64,000 nt of DNA from Listeria ilorinensis (GCF_913566895.1 NZ_CAJYCN010000008.1:62001-126000); one strand, 5' to 3'; shown: positions 17,594 through 26,710, numbered from the stretch's first letter. The notes: generated from the sequence alone by a model not told the origin. Numbers and translations are program-made.

Positions 17594-19636
17594 TCAGACT
17601 AGTTCCTCTTCATACAGATAGGTTTCCAAACGATTGAGATTTTGTCTCATTTCTCGCGCTAAATCACGTGAGATTTTCCCTGTTTCAAAAAGCTGCTGGA
17701 TGTTGTCTCGTTCGAGTTGAATCCCAACAACTTCGACCTCGCGTACTTTCTCTTTCTGTGCACGCTTACGAGTTACCGGTCGCTCCTCTTTCACGCGAGC
17801 TAGCCAAAGTAGATGCTCATTTAAAAGTGGACGAAGCAAAGAAGCATTTTCAGGTGTTATTTCTGCTTTCAATCGTTCAATAATCATTTTTTCATTTTCT
17901 ACTCGTAAAAATTGGATCTCCTTCAATTCGGCTGCTTGTTTTTTCGTAAAGCGCCGGACTTTCCCATCAGATTTTTTCCATTGTTTGGGGTGGAAAAGCA
18001 TCCAAAATAGCCGCACTATAAACTTCGAGCTCATCCTGATTTTGGTTCGGATCCGTTGTTTGATAGCTGATTCCAGCAAGTTTAAATAATGCTGATAGCG
18101 ATAACTGTTTTGGGGTGTAATTTGACCATTTTCTAAAAGCTCCATTGTCAGATCACGCTGCCAGTTAATAATCTCAAGTCGTTTTTCTTTTTCTTCGGTA
18201 GTCATCCGGTGAGACTGGTCTTCCTGCTCAATATTTTGCAGGCGCCTGCGATAATCGGAGATCACTTGCTCTGTCGCGGTTTGATTTTCCGGCACCATCT
18301 GCTCCTTCAAACCGCGAATTACATTTTGAAGAATCTTGATACGAATCATTTTTTCAGCTCGCGCATCATCTGCTGTTGTTTCGTCCTTGCGCGCCAAAAT
18401 CGGCAGAATGAAAGTTGCCAGCAAGAGCGTTGTCAAAATAACACCCGAAGCCAGACAAATAATCAGCGCCCGTTGTGGAAATAGCTCCCCATTATCCAAC
18501 ACAAACGGAATTGAAAGAGCCGTCGCTAGTGTGACAGCACCACGAACACCCGACAGACTAGTCAAAATAGAAGCCCGCAGTGCTGGCCTTTGCACACGTT
18601 TTTGCTTCTTGTAATCACGTCGCCATTCAAACATCCAATAGCCATAGACCCAAAGAAAGCGCAGAATAATCAGCGCAGCCGTAATTAACAGCACATAAAG
18701 CAGCACTTGCCAATTGCTGATACCTGAATCCTGCCAGACTACTTCTACGATTGAAGGCAACTGAGTCCCCAAAATTAGGAACACCAGACCGTTTAGTACA
18801 AAGATAATGACAGACCAAGTACTTTTCGAAACCATTGTCAGCTGAACTTGTTGCGGATCCATTTTTTTCTGCTCGACAGCGTGGACAATTCCCGCCGCAA
18901 CAACTGCCAAAATCCCCGAAACATGTAATTCTTCCGCCACTAAATAGACAATAAAAGGTGTCAAAATCTGGATCAGCATTTGAAGTGTCACATCTTCCAT
19001 ACCTAGCCCACGGATCCATTTCAAAAATTGGAATTTCAAAAAGCTTAAAACCAGCCCAACAAGTACGCCACCAACTGCAATGACCACAAAACTGACACTA
19101 GCATTCAGTAAACTGAAAGTGCCCGTCACCATCGCTGCAATCGCGAATTGGAAAGCTGTCAAGCCCGATGCATCGTTCATCAAGCCCTCCCCTTCTAGAA
19201 GATGAGAAATCCGTTTGGGCAAGTTGATCCTCCCGGAGAGCGAACTAACAGCCACAGCATCTGTCGGAGCAAGTGAAGCAGCGAGCGCAAAAGCAGCAGC
19301 CAGCGGAATCGTCGGAATCATCCAATTGACAAAATAGCCGATCACGAGCACCGTCACGAAGACCAGCCCTAGTGCTAGTACTAGAATGGGTACTTTTAGC
19401 CGCCACAATGCCCGTTTATCCGTCCTCACCCCATCATTGAATAAGAGAGGCGCAATAAACATGACCAAAAACAGTTCGGGATTCAATGTCAGATCATAAT
19501 GAAGCGGCAATAAAGCAATTAAAATCCCCAGTCCAATTTGGATCAACGGAATCGACACAAATGGAATGAAACGATTGATCAGATTAGAAATAAAAATAGC
19601 CACTAACAACAATAATACAAATAAAAAAAGTTCCAA
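17594..19636 (-). CDS. CPA1-family sodium/proton antiporter
   Basis: 680 residues. The first 400 or so form a 12-helix antiporter core with the conserved ALAASLAPTDAVAVSSL segment (the PTDAV ion-binding motif of NhaP/NHE proteins), EGLMNDASG and LSGVRGAVTLA. The last 270 are a charged, helical cytoplasmic domain typical of YjcE/NhaG-like bacterial CPA1 proteins. It exchanges Na+ or K+ for protons in pH and salt homeostasis; ion specificity is not readable. The start is TTG with AAGGGGG seven bases upstream. Confidence 0.9.
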   Translation of the reverse strand: MELFLFVLLLLVAIFISNLINRFIPFVSIPLIQIGLGILIALLPLHYDLTLNPELFLVMFIAPLLFNDGVRTDKRALWRLKVPILVLALGLVFVTVLVIGYFVNWMIPTIPLAAAFALAASLAPTDAVAVSSLSGRINLPKRISHLLEGEGLMNDASGLTAFQFAIAAMVTGTFSLLNASVSFVVIAVGGVLVGLVLSFLKFQFLKWIRGLGMEDVTLQMLIQILTPFIVYLVAEELHVSGILAVVAAGIVHAVEQKKMDPQQVQLTMVSKSTWSVIIFVLNGLVFLILGTQLPSIVEVVWQDSGISNWQVLLYVLLITAALIILRFLWVYGYWMFEWRRDYKKQKRVQRPALRASILTSLSGVRGAVTLATALSIPFVLDNGELFPQRALIICLASGVILTTLLLATFILPILARKDETTADDARAEKMIRIKILQNVIRGLKEQMVPENQTATEQVISDYRRRLQNIEQEDQSHRMTTEEKEKRLEIINWQRDLTMELLENGQITPQNSYRYQHYLNLLESAIKQRIRTKIRMSSKFIVRLFWMLFHPKQWKKSDGKVRRFTKKQAAELKEIQFLRVENEKMIIERLKAEITPENASLLRPLLNEHLLWLARVKEERPVTRKRAQKEKVREVEVVGIQLERDNIQQLFETGKISRDLAREMRQNLNRLETYLYEEELV

Positions 19637-19669
19637 AAGGTTTCCCCCTTACTTGCCCACCTTCTCTTT

Positions 19670-19711
19670 AAAGAAAAGCTGGTTCTCCCAAAAACCACGA
19701 AACAGAACCAG
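19670..19711 (-). terminator. Terminator of the RelP-like gene
   Basis: CTGGTTCT (19679-19686) pairs with AGAACCAG (19704-19711) across a 17-base loop, followed by a T-rich tract on the minus strand. Confidence 0.65.
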
Positions 19712-19717
19712 TGTCAT

Positions 19718-20353
19718 CTACTGATCCTGTTCATTTTTATACCGGTTAATTTCTTCGTTTAAATTCCGCATCTTGTCGTCTAATTGACGCACGATTAATG
19801 CTGCTTCCTTTAATTCATCCGTCAAATGTTTCGGCGCTTCATGTTGATACTTATAATAAATTTTATGCTCCAAACTGGCCCAAAAATCCATAGCAACTGT
19901 GCGAATCTGAATTTCGACCACCATTCGCTCAGAACGGTTTGTCAAAAAGATCGGTACCTCACATAAAAGATGCAAACTGCGATATCCACTTGGTTTAGGC
20001 TGATTCACATAGTCTTTCACGCGCAAAATTTTCAGATCGCTTTGACTTTCGAGCATTTCTTGAATTTTGAAAATATCTGATACAAAAGAGCAGCTGATTC
20101 GGATTCCCGCAATGTCATGGACGTGTTCACGAGCATTTTCCGGCGTAATATCCAGCCCCTTTTTTTCAAGCTTGGCACCGATACTTTCAAAACTTTTCAC
20201 ACGCGATTTAATATGCTCCATCGGATTATAATCATGAATAAATTGAAACTCTTCATTTAAGATTTTTAATTTCGTATTGACTTCTTCTAGTGCGAAACGA
20301 TGCAGTAACATAACGTTGCGCCATTCCTTTAATTCATTTACAGAAGGTTGCAC
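19718..20353 (-). CDS. relP: Small alarmone synthetase, RelP/SasA (YwaC) type
   Basis: About 211 residues with a lone RelA/SpoT synthetase domain: EEFQFIHDYNPMEHIKSRVKS, DIAGIRISCSF, PKPSGYRSLHLL and VEIQIRTVAMDFWASLEHKI. It transfers pyrophosphate from ATP to GDP or GTP. The opening matches the YwaC/RelP branch rather than RelQ. The GTG at 20353 is preferred because GAGGG lies seven bases upstream and gives the family length; the ATG at 20377 would run through that site. No hydrolase domain is present. Confidence 0.87.
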   Translation of the reverse strand: MQPSVNELKEWRNVMLLHRFALEEVNTKLKILNEEFQFIHDYNPMEHIKSRVKSFESIGAKLEKKGLDITPENAREHVHDIAGIRISCSFVSDIFKIQEMLESQSDLKILRVKDYVNQPKPSGYRSLHLLCEVPIFLTNRSERMVVEIQIRTVAMDFWASLEHKIYYKYQHEAPKHLTDELKEAALIVRQLDDKMRNLNEEINRYKNEQDQ

Positions 20354-20458
20354 ATTGTTTCCCTCTTTCTTTATCATTCTCCCTACTATGTTACTACAAA
20401 TTCCGTAAAAACGCTTTTAAATTGGTAAAAACTTAGGACTTTCTCAGGAGATTTTCAT

Positions 20459-20517
20459 AAAAAAAGCAGAAATCCAGCAAGTATTTTAAAACAGATTTGC
20501 CCTTGCCAGATTTCTGC
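20459..20517 (-). terminator. Terminator of the MutS2-like gene
   Basis: GCAGAAATC (20466-20474) pairs with GATTTCTGC (20509-20517), extended internally by GCAAG/CTTGC. A T7 run follows on the minus strand. Confidence 0.85.
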
Positions 20518-20523
20518 ACCTAT

Positions 20524-22422
20524 TTATTTTTGTTTTCGACTTTCAATTTCTTTCTGTACTTTCCGCAAAGCCTTCTTGCTGCCGCGCTCAAAGTCATGTT
20601 CTTCTTTACGACTCTCATAAGACTCAAACAGTTGTCGCAAATCATAACCATGCGGGTAGAGCTCACTTGCAGAAAACAGAAGCCGTATGCGTTTTGCAGG
20701 CACTTGTAATGTTTTACCCTCTTGGAAAACGGTGATCTGTCCATGACGCATTTCTGAATCGTAAACAAGTGCCGCTTCTTTCGTGTCCAGTAGCTCGACC
20801 TTGTCGCCACATTGATAAGTGGATACTTCTTGCTTGGACGGTGTTGTAGCTTTCATAACCGGAAATTGCTTTTTCTGGAAATGAGTCGGTGGGTTGTCCA
20901 TATAATAAGCTGCTTTTTCAATGACCGCCACATTCAGCTGCATTTTCTTCGCAATAAATAAAGCATGACTGGCGCCTGAACGGTCCAGTAGCAGTTGATA
21001 TTTTGGGATCAATGTTTCTTGGGTGAAGGCCATGGCCGCATTTTTGAAATCCGGATGAGCCTTGCCGAACTGTTTGATCGCTTCATAGTGTGTGGTGACA
21101 ACGATCAGCGCACCCTTTTCATAGCAGCTTTCTAGAATAGCTTTGGCCAGCGCTGCCCCTTCATTTGGTTCTGTCCCGCTGCCGATTTCATCAAAAAGCA
21201 AGAGACATGGACGGGAAATTTGTTTTTCGATCAGCGCGATATTGGCCATATGTGAGGAAAAGGTGCTCAAAGCATTGTCAATACTTTGGTCATCACCGAT
21301 ATCCACGAATAATTCTTTTAAAAAGGCAATTTCTGAACCTTCGTCTGCTGGAATGAACAAACCTGAAAGTGCCATCAGCGTGAGTAATCCTACCGTTTTC
21401 AGAACAACGGTTTTCCCGCCAGCATTTGGTCCCGTGATGATCAGACCGCGAAAACTTTCACCCAATTGAAAATCAAGTGGAACAGCCATTTCACGAGCAA
21501 TGAAAGGATGTCTCGCCTGATGAAGCATGATTTTTTCCTCTTCATTCACAATAGGTCGTGTTGCTTCCATTTCTCTTGCCAGCTGACCGCGTGCAAAAAT
21601 CAAGTCAAATTCCGCAATAATCGCCAAATTTTCGAGAATCGGCTGCAGCTCAGCCATAATTTCGCCGGAAAGCAGCGCCTGAATTTGATAGATTTCGTTC
21701 TGTTCACTGACTTTTAGCGCCTGCCACTCATCATTTAGTTTGCTGACAGCCTCAGGTTCAATAAATACGGTTGTACCCCGCCCGTTTTCTTCAATGATCG
21801 TCCCCTTGATCTGTTTTTTATAGCTAGCTTTGACTGGCACCGTATAGCGATCATTTTTCTTTGTTATGAAAAAATCCTGCAGCATTGGCTGGTTGGTGCG
21901 GTTGCGAATGAATTTATGCAGCCGCTCGGTCAATTTCGCCTCACAGGCACTTGCCGCCTGCCTGATTTTTCGTAACGAACTGGATGCTTCATCCGCCACC
22001 TGACCGTTTCGAATCGATCGATCAATAAGTTGTTCCAGCTCTGGAAATTCTTCAAGTGCCTCACTGTATTTGGCTAAATCATGTGCCATTGACTGATTTT
22101 TTTGCAGAAAACGCCTAATTCGACCTGCACTGCGTAAAAAGTCAGCTACTTGCTGGAATTCACTCGGCTCTAAAATGAATTCCTTCTGCAATTTAGTGAA
22201 AATCGACTGAATCTCCCCAGCGGCACTTAGTGGTAATTTCTGTCCACTATCTAAAATTCGTTTGGCCTCTTCTGTTTCATTCAGTTTTTGCTGGATTGCC
22301 GCCCAACTAGATAGCGGTCGAACCTTTCTTGCAGCTTCTCGCCCGCGATCACTGTAGACATGAGTGGTTAATTGTTCAATAATCCGATTAAATTCTAAAG
22401 TTGTCATTGTTTTTTCATTCAT
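20524..22422 (-). CDS. MutS2-like ATPase lacking the Smr domain
   Basis: 632 residues. The layout follows MutS2: N-terminal core and clamp helices (about 1-290), the ABC-type ATPase with Walker A GPNAGGKT (331-338), Walker B LLLFDE (407-412) and DEIGSGTEP, then a KOW-like segment (about 535-580). It stops at a charged tail where canonical MutS2 (about 785 residues) continues into the Smr nuclease domain. B. subtilis MutS2 acts on collided ribosomes; whether this paralogue does is inference. ATG 22422 has AAGGAG nine bases upstream; the reading from 22503 crosses the terminator. The only promoter seen is ahead of a leader with a uORF and terminator, so expression should depend on read-through. 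Confidence 0.85.
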   Translation of the reverse strand: MNEKTMTTLEFNRIIEQLTTHVYSDRGREAARKVRPLSSWAAIQQKLNETEEAKRILDSGQKLPLSAAGEIQSIFTKLQKEFILEPSEFQQVADFLRSAGRIRRFLQKNQSMAHDLAKYSEALEEFPELEQLIDRSIRNGQVADEASSSLRKIRQAASACEAKLTERLHKFIRNRTNQPMLQDFFITKKNDRYTVPVKASYKKQIKGTIIEENGRGTTVFIEPEAVSKLNDEWQALKVSEQNEIYQIQALLSGEIMAELQPILENLAIIAEFDLIFARGQLAREMEATRPIVNEEEKIMLHQARHPFIAREMAVPLDFQLGESFRGLIITGPNAGGKTVVLKTVGLLTLMALSGLFIPADEGSEIAFLKELFVDIGDDQSIDNALSTFSSHMANIALIEKQISRPCLLLFDEIGSGTEPNEGAALAKAILESCYEKGALIVVTTHYEAIKQFGKAHPDFKNAAMAFTQETLIPKYQLLLDRSGASHALFIAKKMQLNVAVIEKAAYYMDNPPTHFQKKQFPVMKATTPSKQEVSTYQCGDKVELLDTKEAALVYDSEMRHGQITVFQEGKTLQVPAKRIRLLFSASELYPHGYDLRQLFESYESRKEEHDFERGSKKALRKVQKEIESRKQK

Positions 22423-22465
22423 AAATAAAGGCTCCTTTTTATTTGCCCAAAAACACTGCGTCCGC

Positions 22466-22494
22466 AAAAAAAGCTGCAGGATCCCTGCAGCTTT
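22466..22494 (-). terminator. Leader terminator ahead of the MutS2-like gene
   Basis: AAAGCTGCAGG and CCTGCAGCTTT form an 11-base-pair stem with a three-base loop, followed by T7 on the minus strand. It ends 44 bases before the ATG, so it blocks the gene unless bypassed. Confidence 0.9.
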
Positions 22495-22600
22495 GGTACA
22501 CACATAGACGTGCGTCCTTCGAAAGCATTTTTGGCATCTTTTTTAGGCACACTGAAAAACACTCTAATTGAGTCTGTTTTTTCAGTGATTCAATTCCTAA

Positions 22601-22621
22601 TTAAAAGAGCCCTACACTCAT
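22601..22621 (-). CDS. Putative leader peptide MSVGLF
   Basis: ATG AGT GTA GGG CTC TTT TAA, preceded by GAGGTG six bases upstream, lies about 40 nt into the predicted leader. Its size and place resemble the very short leader peptides of macrolide, chloramphenicol and ABC-F resistance attenuators. Translation is inferred. Confidence 0.5.
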   Translation of the reverse strand: MSVGLF

Positions 22622-22652
22622 CAAAAGCACCTCGAATTTTTTAAGCGGACGC

Positions 22653-23153
22653 TTAACTTTCCCCCTTAGTGTAGGCGGTTTCGTCTCGGATGTCAAGGGT
22701 CATCACAAATTGAACCCCTTTTGGACCTAAAAAACTTTCCCCTGTATAGGTAAAACCTGTTTTTTCATAAAGTCTACGTGCCGCTAGATTAGCTTCATTT
22801 ACTCCCAGTGTAATCAGTCGTTTTGTTGGAAATTCTTGACATACAAATTCAGGTAGCTTTAAAAGTGCCCGTTCTGCATGACCTTGCCGCATAAAACGTG
22901 AATCTGTCGAAAAACTACGAATCAGCAAGGCTTCCGGTTCTAATGTATATTTTCGCGTAACAGCTCCTCCGTCTAAAACAAAAAAACAGACCAGTTGCTC
23001 TACGTTATAGCCCAGTATGGGAAAATATGCCTCTTCTTTTAACATTTGGTGAATACAATCAAGCGGCTGACTGGAATAAAACTGCATCTCTTCCGTTAAA
23101 TAATACTGCTCTATATCTTCTATTAAATGATTTTGATAACGTGTTAATCGCAC
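22653..23153 (-). CDS. GNAT-family N-acetyltransferase
   Basis: 166 residues starting at GTG (23153), six bases after AGGAGGG; the longer reading to 23240 lacks a ribosome site. The GNAT core is visible: SRFMRQGHAERALLKLPEF (acetyl-CoA loop), ITLGVNEANLAARRLYEKTGFTYTGE and a final strand QFVMTLDI. It transfers an acetyl group from acetyl-CoA to an unknown amine. Its last codons contain the promoter used by the downstream MutS2-like leader. Confidence 0.82.
   Translation of the reverse strand: MRLTRYQNHLIEDIEQYYLTEEMQFYSSQPLDCIHQMLKEEAYFPILGYNVEQLVCFFVLDGGAVTRKYTLEPEALLIRSFSTDSRFMRQGHAERALLKLPEFVCQEFPTKRLITLGVNEANLAARRLYEKTGFTYTGESFLGPKGVQFVMTLDIRDETAYTKGES
22668..22696 (-). promoter_or_regulatory. 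Promoter of the MutS2-like leader
   Basis: TTGACA and TACACT are separated by exactly 17 bases on the minus strand, inside the 3' end of the GNAT gene. The predicted start of transcription is near 22661. The HflX leader promoter has the same -10. Confidence 0.75.
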
Positions 23154-23234
23154 TTTTTTCCCTCCTTCGCTTATTTTAACAAAAGGCTGCACATAACAAA
23201 AATTTTTTGAAAACTGCTTTTTTTCAACAAAGGG

Positions 23235-23263
23235 TTGCAATCTTGTCTTAACTATTTTAAGAT
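23235..23263 (+). promoter_or_regulatory. Promoter of the lysine riboswitch/permease transcript
   Basis: TTGCAA and TAAGAT are spaced by 17 bases, about 30 bases upstream of the riboswitch. Confidence 0.6.
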
Positions 23264-23297
23264 AGAATTTGATTTAAATAAAAAATCCTCATCAAAC

Positions 23298-23482
23298 TGG
23301 TGAGGTAGAGGTTGCAGGAATCACTAGTAAATCGTTTTAGGAGCGCTTTTTCCGTTTGAAAACGATGGAACAGGAAACCTGCCGAAGTGTCAGTTCGATT
23401 GCGCGAACTTGATGCTGGGACAGTTCTCGAAAGGGGCTGGACTGCTGTAGCCAACTGTTGGGCTATGGGTGTGCTATCTGAC
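23298..23482 (+). ncRNA. Lysine riboswitch aptamer (L box)
   Basis: The conserved elements occur in order: GGTAGAGGTTGC, AGTAA, GGAAACCTGCCGAAG, GCTGGGACAG, CTGGACTG and the closing GGGCTATGG...GCTATC. The size is about 185 nt. L-box RNAs bind lysine and promote termination. The downstream permease and terminator agree with this. Covariance-model scoring would settle the boundaries. Confidence 0.9.
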
Positions 23483-23513
23483 AGGATGATGCTGGTTGAA
23501 CGAAGACTCTTCC

Positions 23514-23545
23514 AAGCCGCGCTTCTTTTCGGAGCCGGTTTTTTG
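23514..23545 (+). terminator. Riboswitch-controlled terminator
   Basis: A GC-rich stem from AAGCCGCGCTTC and GGAGCCGGTTT, with one bulged C, is followed by T6. It lies between the lysine aptamer and the permease start. Confidence 0.8.
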
Positions 23546-23624
23546 TTTTGCAGACCGTTCGACTCGCCAAGCACATCTACCTCCGTTATTTAAAAACAAT
23601 AAAGCAAAGAAAGGTAGATTTAGT

Positions 23625-25091
23625 TTGAAAAAAGAAAACAATGGGGAGATTAAACGTTCCCTTAAAACGCGTCATTTATCGATGATCGCAATTGGCGGTT
23701 CGATCGGCACAGGGTTGTTTCTAGCCAGCGGAAATGCCATCGCAACAGCCGGTCCTGGCGGCGCACTGGTTGCCTACTCAGCAATCGGTATCATGGTCTT
23801 CTTCTTAATGACCAGTCTTGGCGAAATGGCTACCTATATGCCTGTTTCTGGATCATTCAGTACTTACGCCAGTCGCTTTGTCGATCCAGCATTTGGTTTC
23901 GCTCTTGGATGGAATTACTGGTTCAACTGGGCGATCACACTTGCTGTTGACATTTCGACGGCTGCTTTGATTGTGCAATTCTGGTTTCCAAACACCCCTG
24001 GCTGGATCTGGAGCGCCATCTTTCTCATTTTAATTTTCGGCTTGAATGCCTTATCCGTCCGCGCTTACGGTGAATCTGAATATTGGTTCTCCATTATTAA
24101 AGTAGCCACTGTTATCATTTTCTTGATCGTTGGTGTGCTGACCATTTTCGGCATTCTCGGCGGTGAATACATGGGCTTCAAAAACTTCACAGCAGGCGAA
24201 GCACCTTTTAAAGGCGGATTTTTCGCTATTCTAGGAACATTTCTAATCGCCGGCTTTTCTTTTCAGGGGACAGAACTTGTCGGAATTGCTGCCGGTGAAA
24301 GTGAAACCCCTGAAAAAAGTGTTCCGAAGGCCATCAAACAGGTTTTCTGGCGGATTCTGCTTTTTTATATTTTTGCGATTTTCATTATCGGTCTGATTAT
24401 TCCTTATACCAGCCCAAATTTGCTCGGCAGTGGCGCGGAAGACATTGCGATCAGTCCATTCACTCTTGTTTTTGAAAAAGCTGGCCTGGCCTTCGCTGCC
24501 TCTGTTATGAACGCTGTCATTTTAACATCGGTTCTTTCAGCTGGGAACTCAGGGCTATATGCTTCCACTCGAATGCTCTGGTCGCTTGCTGAAGATGGAA
24601 AAGCTCCTCGTTTTTTGAAAAAGGTCAACCGGCGAGGTATCCCGATTGCGGCGCTGGTTGTGACAACGCTTGTTGGCGCTATGACTTTTATTACTACACT
24701 TTCAGAAAATGGATCTATCATCTATACATGGCTGCTTAGCGCGTCTGGACTTACCGGTTTTATCGCTTGGGTCGGCATTGCTGTCAGTCATTACCGTTTC
24801 CGCCGAGCTTTCATCAAACAAGGACATGATTTAAGCGAACTGAAATATCGAGCCAAATTTTTCCCATTTGGTCCACTCTTAGCGCTTGTTCTCTGTATAC
24901 TGGTAATCATCGGACAAGATTACAACTCCTTCATGCATCCAGACTTTTCCAATCCGGCTTGGTGGCAAAAAATCGCCGTCTCTTACATCGGGTTACCCAT
25001 TTTCCTAGGCTTCTGGGGAATTTATAAAGTGACGAAGAAAACAAAAGTTATCAAGTTGGAAGAAGCTAAATTTGATCACCCTGAATCATGA
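23625..25091 (+). CDS. lysP: Lysine-specific permease
   Basis: 488 residues, about 12 membrane helices, of the amino acid-polyamine-organocation family: RSLKTRHLSMIAIGGSIGTGLFLASG is the diagnostic N-terminus. The length matches LysP of E. coli. It imports lysine with protons. The TTG at 23625 is chosen, with AAAGG ten bases upstream; the in-frame reading from 23496 runs through the riboswitch terminator and is not coding. The lysine riboswitch fixes the substrate with good confidence. Confidence 0.93.
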   Translation: MKKENNGEIKRSLKTRHLSMIAIGGSIGTGLFLASGNAIATAGPGGALVAYSAIGIMVFFLMTSLGEMATYMPVSGSFSTYASRFVDPAFGFALGWNYWFNWAITLAVDISTAALIVQFWFPNTPGWIWSAIFLILIFGLNALSVRAYGESEYWFSIIKVATVIIFLIVGVLTIFGILGGEYMGFKNFTAGEAPFKGGFFAILGTFLIAGFSFQGTELVGIAAGESETPEKSVPKAIKQVFWRILLFYIFAIFIIGLIIPYTSPNLLGSGAEDIAISPFTLVFEKAGLAFAASVMNAVILTSVLSAGNSGLYASTRMLWSLAEDGKAPRFLKKVNRRGIPIAALVVTTLVGAMTFITTLSENGSIIYTWLLSASGLTGFIAWVGIAVSHYRFRRAFIKQGHDLSELKYRAKFFPFGPLLALVLCILVIIGQDYNSFMHPDFSNPAWWQKIAVSYIGLPIFLGFWGIYKVTKKTKVIKLEEAKFDHPES

Positions 25092-25110
25092 TTTCCCATA
25101 TATACTACTC

Positions 25111-25157
25111 AAAAAAGGCGATAGACAACGGATATTCATCCAGTCTATCGCCTTTTT
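25111..25157. terminator. Bidirectional terminator between lysP and brnQ
   Basis: AAAAAGGCGATAGAC pairs with GTCTATCGCCTTTTT (25143-25157). A and T runs on both flanks serve the converging genes. Confidence 0.9.
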
Positions 25158-25165
25158 ATGCTCAT

Positions 25166-26515
25166 TTATACATTCACTTCATTACGAATCGGCTCACTTG
25201 TTGGCTTTGTAAAGGCTGCTATCAAGAGCCCTACCACAAAACCGGTCAGTGCAAAACTGATCCAGCCAAGCGAAATCGAATAAAAAGGAATGAAGTGACC
25301 GAAGAATTCGTTAATGGCCACAATGGGAACGTGAAAAGCATTGAGCCCTTCCACCAAACTGATAATGCCTGTAAATGCCATTGTTGTAACGTAGACAACT
25401 TGCCGACCTTTAAAAAGTGGATTAAGAAATGTCAGTAAAATCAACACAATTGTCAGCGGATATATCATCATCAATACCGGCGTCGAAAAAGTAATCAGAT
25501 TATTTAAACCAACATTTGCAACTAAGCAGGCAAACGCTGAAAAGATCACAACATAATGCCCATACCGAATTTTAGGATAAAGTTTTTGGAAATAACTGGC
25601 ACAAGCTGAAATCAAGCCAATGCTTGTTGTTAGACAGGCCAGTGCAATGATAACAGCTAATAAAATCTGTCCAAAATTACCAAAGTAAAACGCTGCAGCT
25701 CCAGATAAAATCGGTCCCCCATTATCGAACACACCCAATGTCCCTGCACTCATCGAACCAATGTAAGCAACAAACACATAAATAATGGCTAGACAGCCTA
25801 CAGCAATCAGCCCAGTTTTTAAACAAGCTGAAGCAATGGCCCTTTTCGACTGGGCTCCTTTTGCCTTGATGGCATTAATCACAATAATCCCAAAAACAAG
25901 TGAAGCAAGGGCATCCATCGTATTGTAACCATCTACAAAACCTGAGGTAAATGGCACTTGAATAAAATCACCGATTGGCGCTGACTGCTCACCAAGCGGC
26001 CGTATGACTGACGCAATAATCAAAATAAGAATAAAAACGAGGAGAGTGGGCGTTAAATATTTGCCCACCCGATCGACAATTTTGGATGGAGACAGTGATA
26101 ACCACAAAGAAATTCCGAAAAAAATCACCGTAAAAATAAATAATGCCAACTTATGTGAGCCTTCACCCAAAAAAGGCGCAATCCCTATTTCAAATGAAAC
26201 TGTCCCCGTCCGTGGCAAAGCGAAGAATGGACCGATTGTCAAATAAAGGACAACCGTGAATATCACACCATAAAGTGGATGCACGCGACTTGCCAAGTTT
26301 TCCAAATCATTACTTCCTGAAATCCCAATTGCCAGCACACCAAGCAATGGTAATCCTGCTCCCGTCAGCAGAAAACCAATAATTGCCGGCCATACATTTG
26401 TTCCTGCCTCTTGTCCCAATTGTGCTGGAAAAATTAAGTTGCCGGCTCCGAAAAATAAGGCAAACAACATCAAGCCGATCACTAGATAAGCAGAAAATGA
26501 AAGTTTTTTATCCAT
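25166..26515 (-). CDS. brnQ: Branched-chain amino acid transporter (LIVCS family)
   Basis: 449 residues with 12 or so membrane helices. ALFFGAGNLIFPAQLGQEAG near the N-terminus and the inner GYNTMDALASLVFGIIVINAI segment are typical of BrnQ. It takes up leucine, isoleucine and valine with Na+ or H+. ATG with AAGGGGTC upstream. The promoter at 26555-26583 gives a leader of about 30 bases, with no T-box seen. Confidence 0.94.
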   Translation of the reverse strand: MDKKLSFSAYLVIGLMLFALFFGAGNLIFPAQLGQEAGTNVWPAIIGFLLTGAGLPLLGVLAIGISGSNDLENLASRVHPLYGVIFTVVLYLTIGPFFALPRTGTVSFEIGIAPFLGEGSHKLALFIFTVIFFGISLWLSLSPSKIVDRVGKYLTPTLLVFILILIIASVIRPLGEQSAPIGDFIQVPFTSGFVDGYNTMDALASLVFGIIVINAIKAKGAQSKRAIASACLKTGLIAVGCLAIIYVFVAYIGSMSAGTLGVFDNGGPILSGAAAFYFGNFGQILLAVIIALACLTTSIGLISACASYFQKLYPKIRYGHYVVIFSAFACLVANVGLNNLITFSTPVLMMIYPLTIVLILLTFLNPLFKGRQVVYVTTMAFTGIISLVEGLNAFHVPIVAINEFFGHFIPFYSISLGWISFALTGFVVGLLIAAFTKPTSEPIRNEVNV

Positions 26516-26554
26516 AAAAAGACCCCTTTATCTAAATATTCTTAAAGTAGGTCT

Positions 26555-26583
26555 AGCATAGCGGATAATTGGGTCAAAAGCAA
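26555..26583 (-). promoter_or_regulatory. Promoter of brnQ
   Basis: TTGCTT and TATGCT are separated by 17 bases on the minus strand. Confidence 0.55.
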
Positions 26584-26710
26584 TAAAGAAAGGGGATATT
26601 AGCTCAATAGTCACGACACCAGAATCGTTATATTCACACGAATCAGGATAAATTTACTGAAAACTTTTTCATTACTCTATTTTTCGAATTATTATGAATA
26701 TAACTCTATA

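Larger units (their letters stand above)
22423..22661 (-). promoter_or_regulatory. Attenuator-type leader of the MutS2-like gene
   Basis: A predicted leader of about 239 nt. In order it holds GCGTCCGC (minus-strand copy of 22645-22652), a six-codon uORF, a long hairpin around 22552-22589, a GGACGC (22512-22517), an intrinsic terminator (22466-22494) and GCGGACGC (22458-22465). The 5' GCGTCC can pair either with the GGACGC before the terminator or with the perfect 8-base complement after it, which suggests mutually exclusive folds. No second promoter lies between the terminator and the ATG. Confidence 0.65.

Noticed and set aside
22439-22537. A 32-codon ORF (MPKMLSKDARL...) in the MutS2-like leader ending just before the ribosome site
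   Set aside because: No Shine-Dalgarno upstream and it spans the terminator stem; probably chance.
22600-22652. Second lysine riboswitch in the MutS2-like leader (GAGGTGC and following bases)
   Set aside because: Only the first short motif resembles it; the CCGAAG and later helices are missing, and the terminator partners differ.
23257-23624. Open frames on both strands, including an in-frame extension of lysP to 23496
   Set aside because: The region is the lysine riboswitch and its terminator; the frames have no ribosome sites and the true lysP start is the TTG at 23625.
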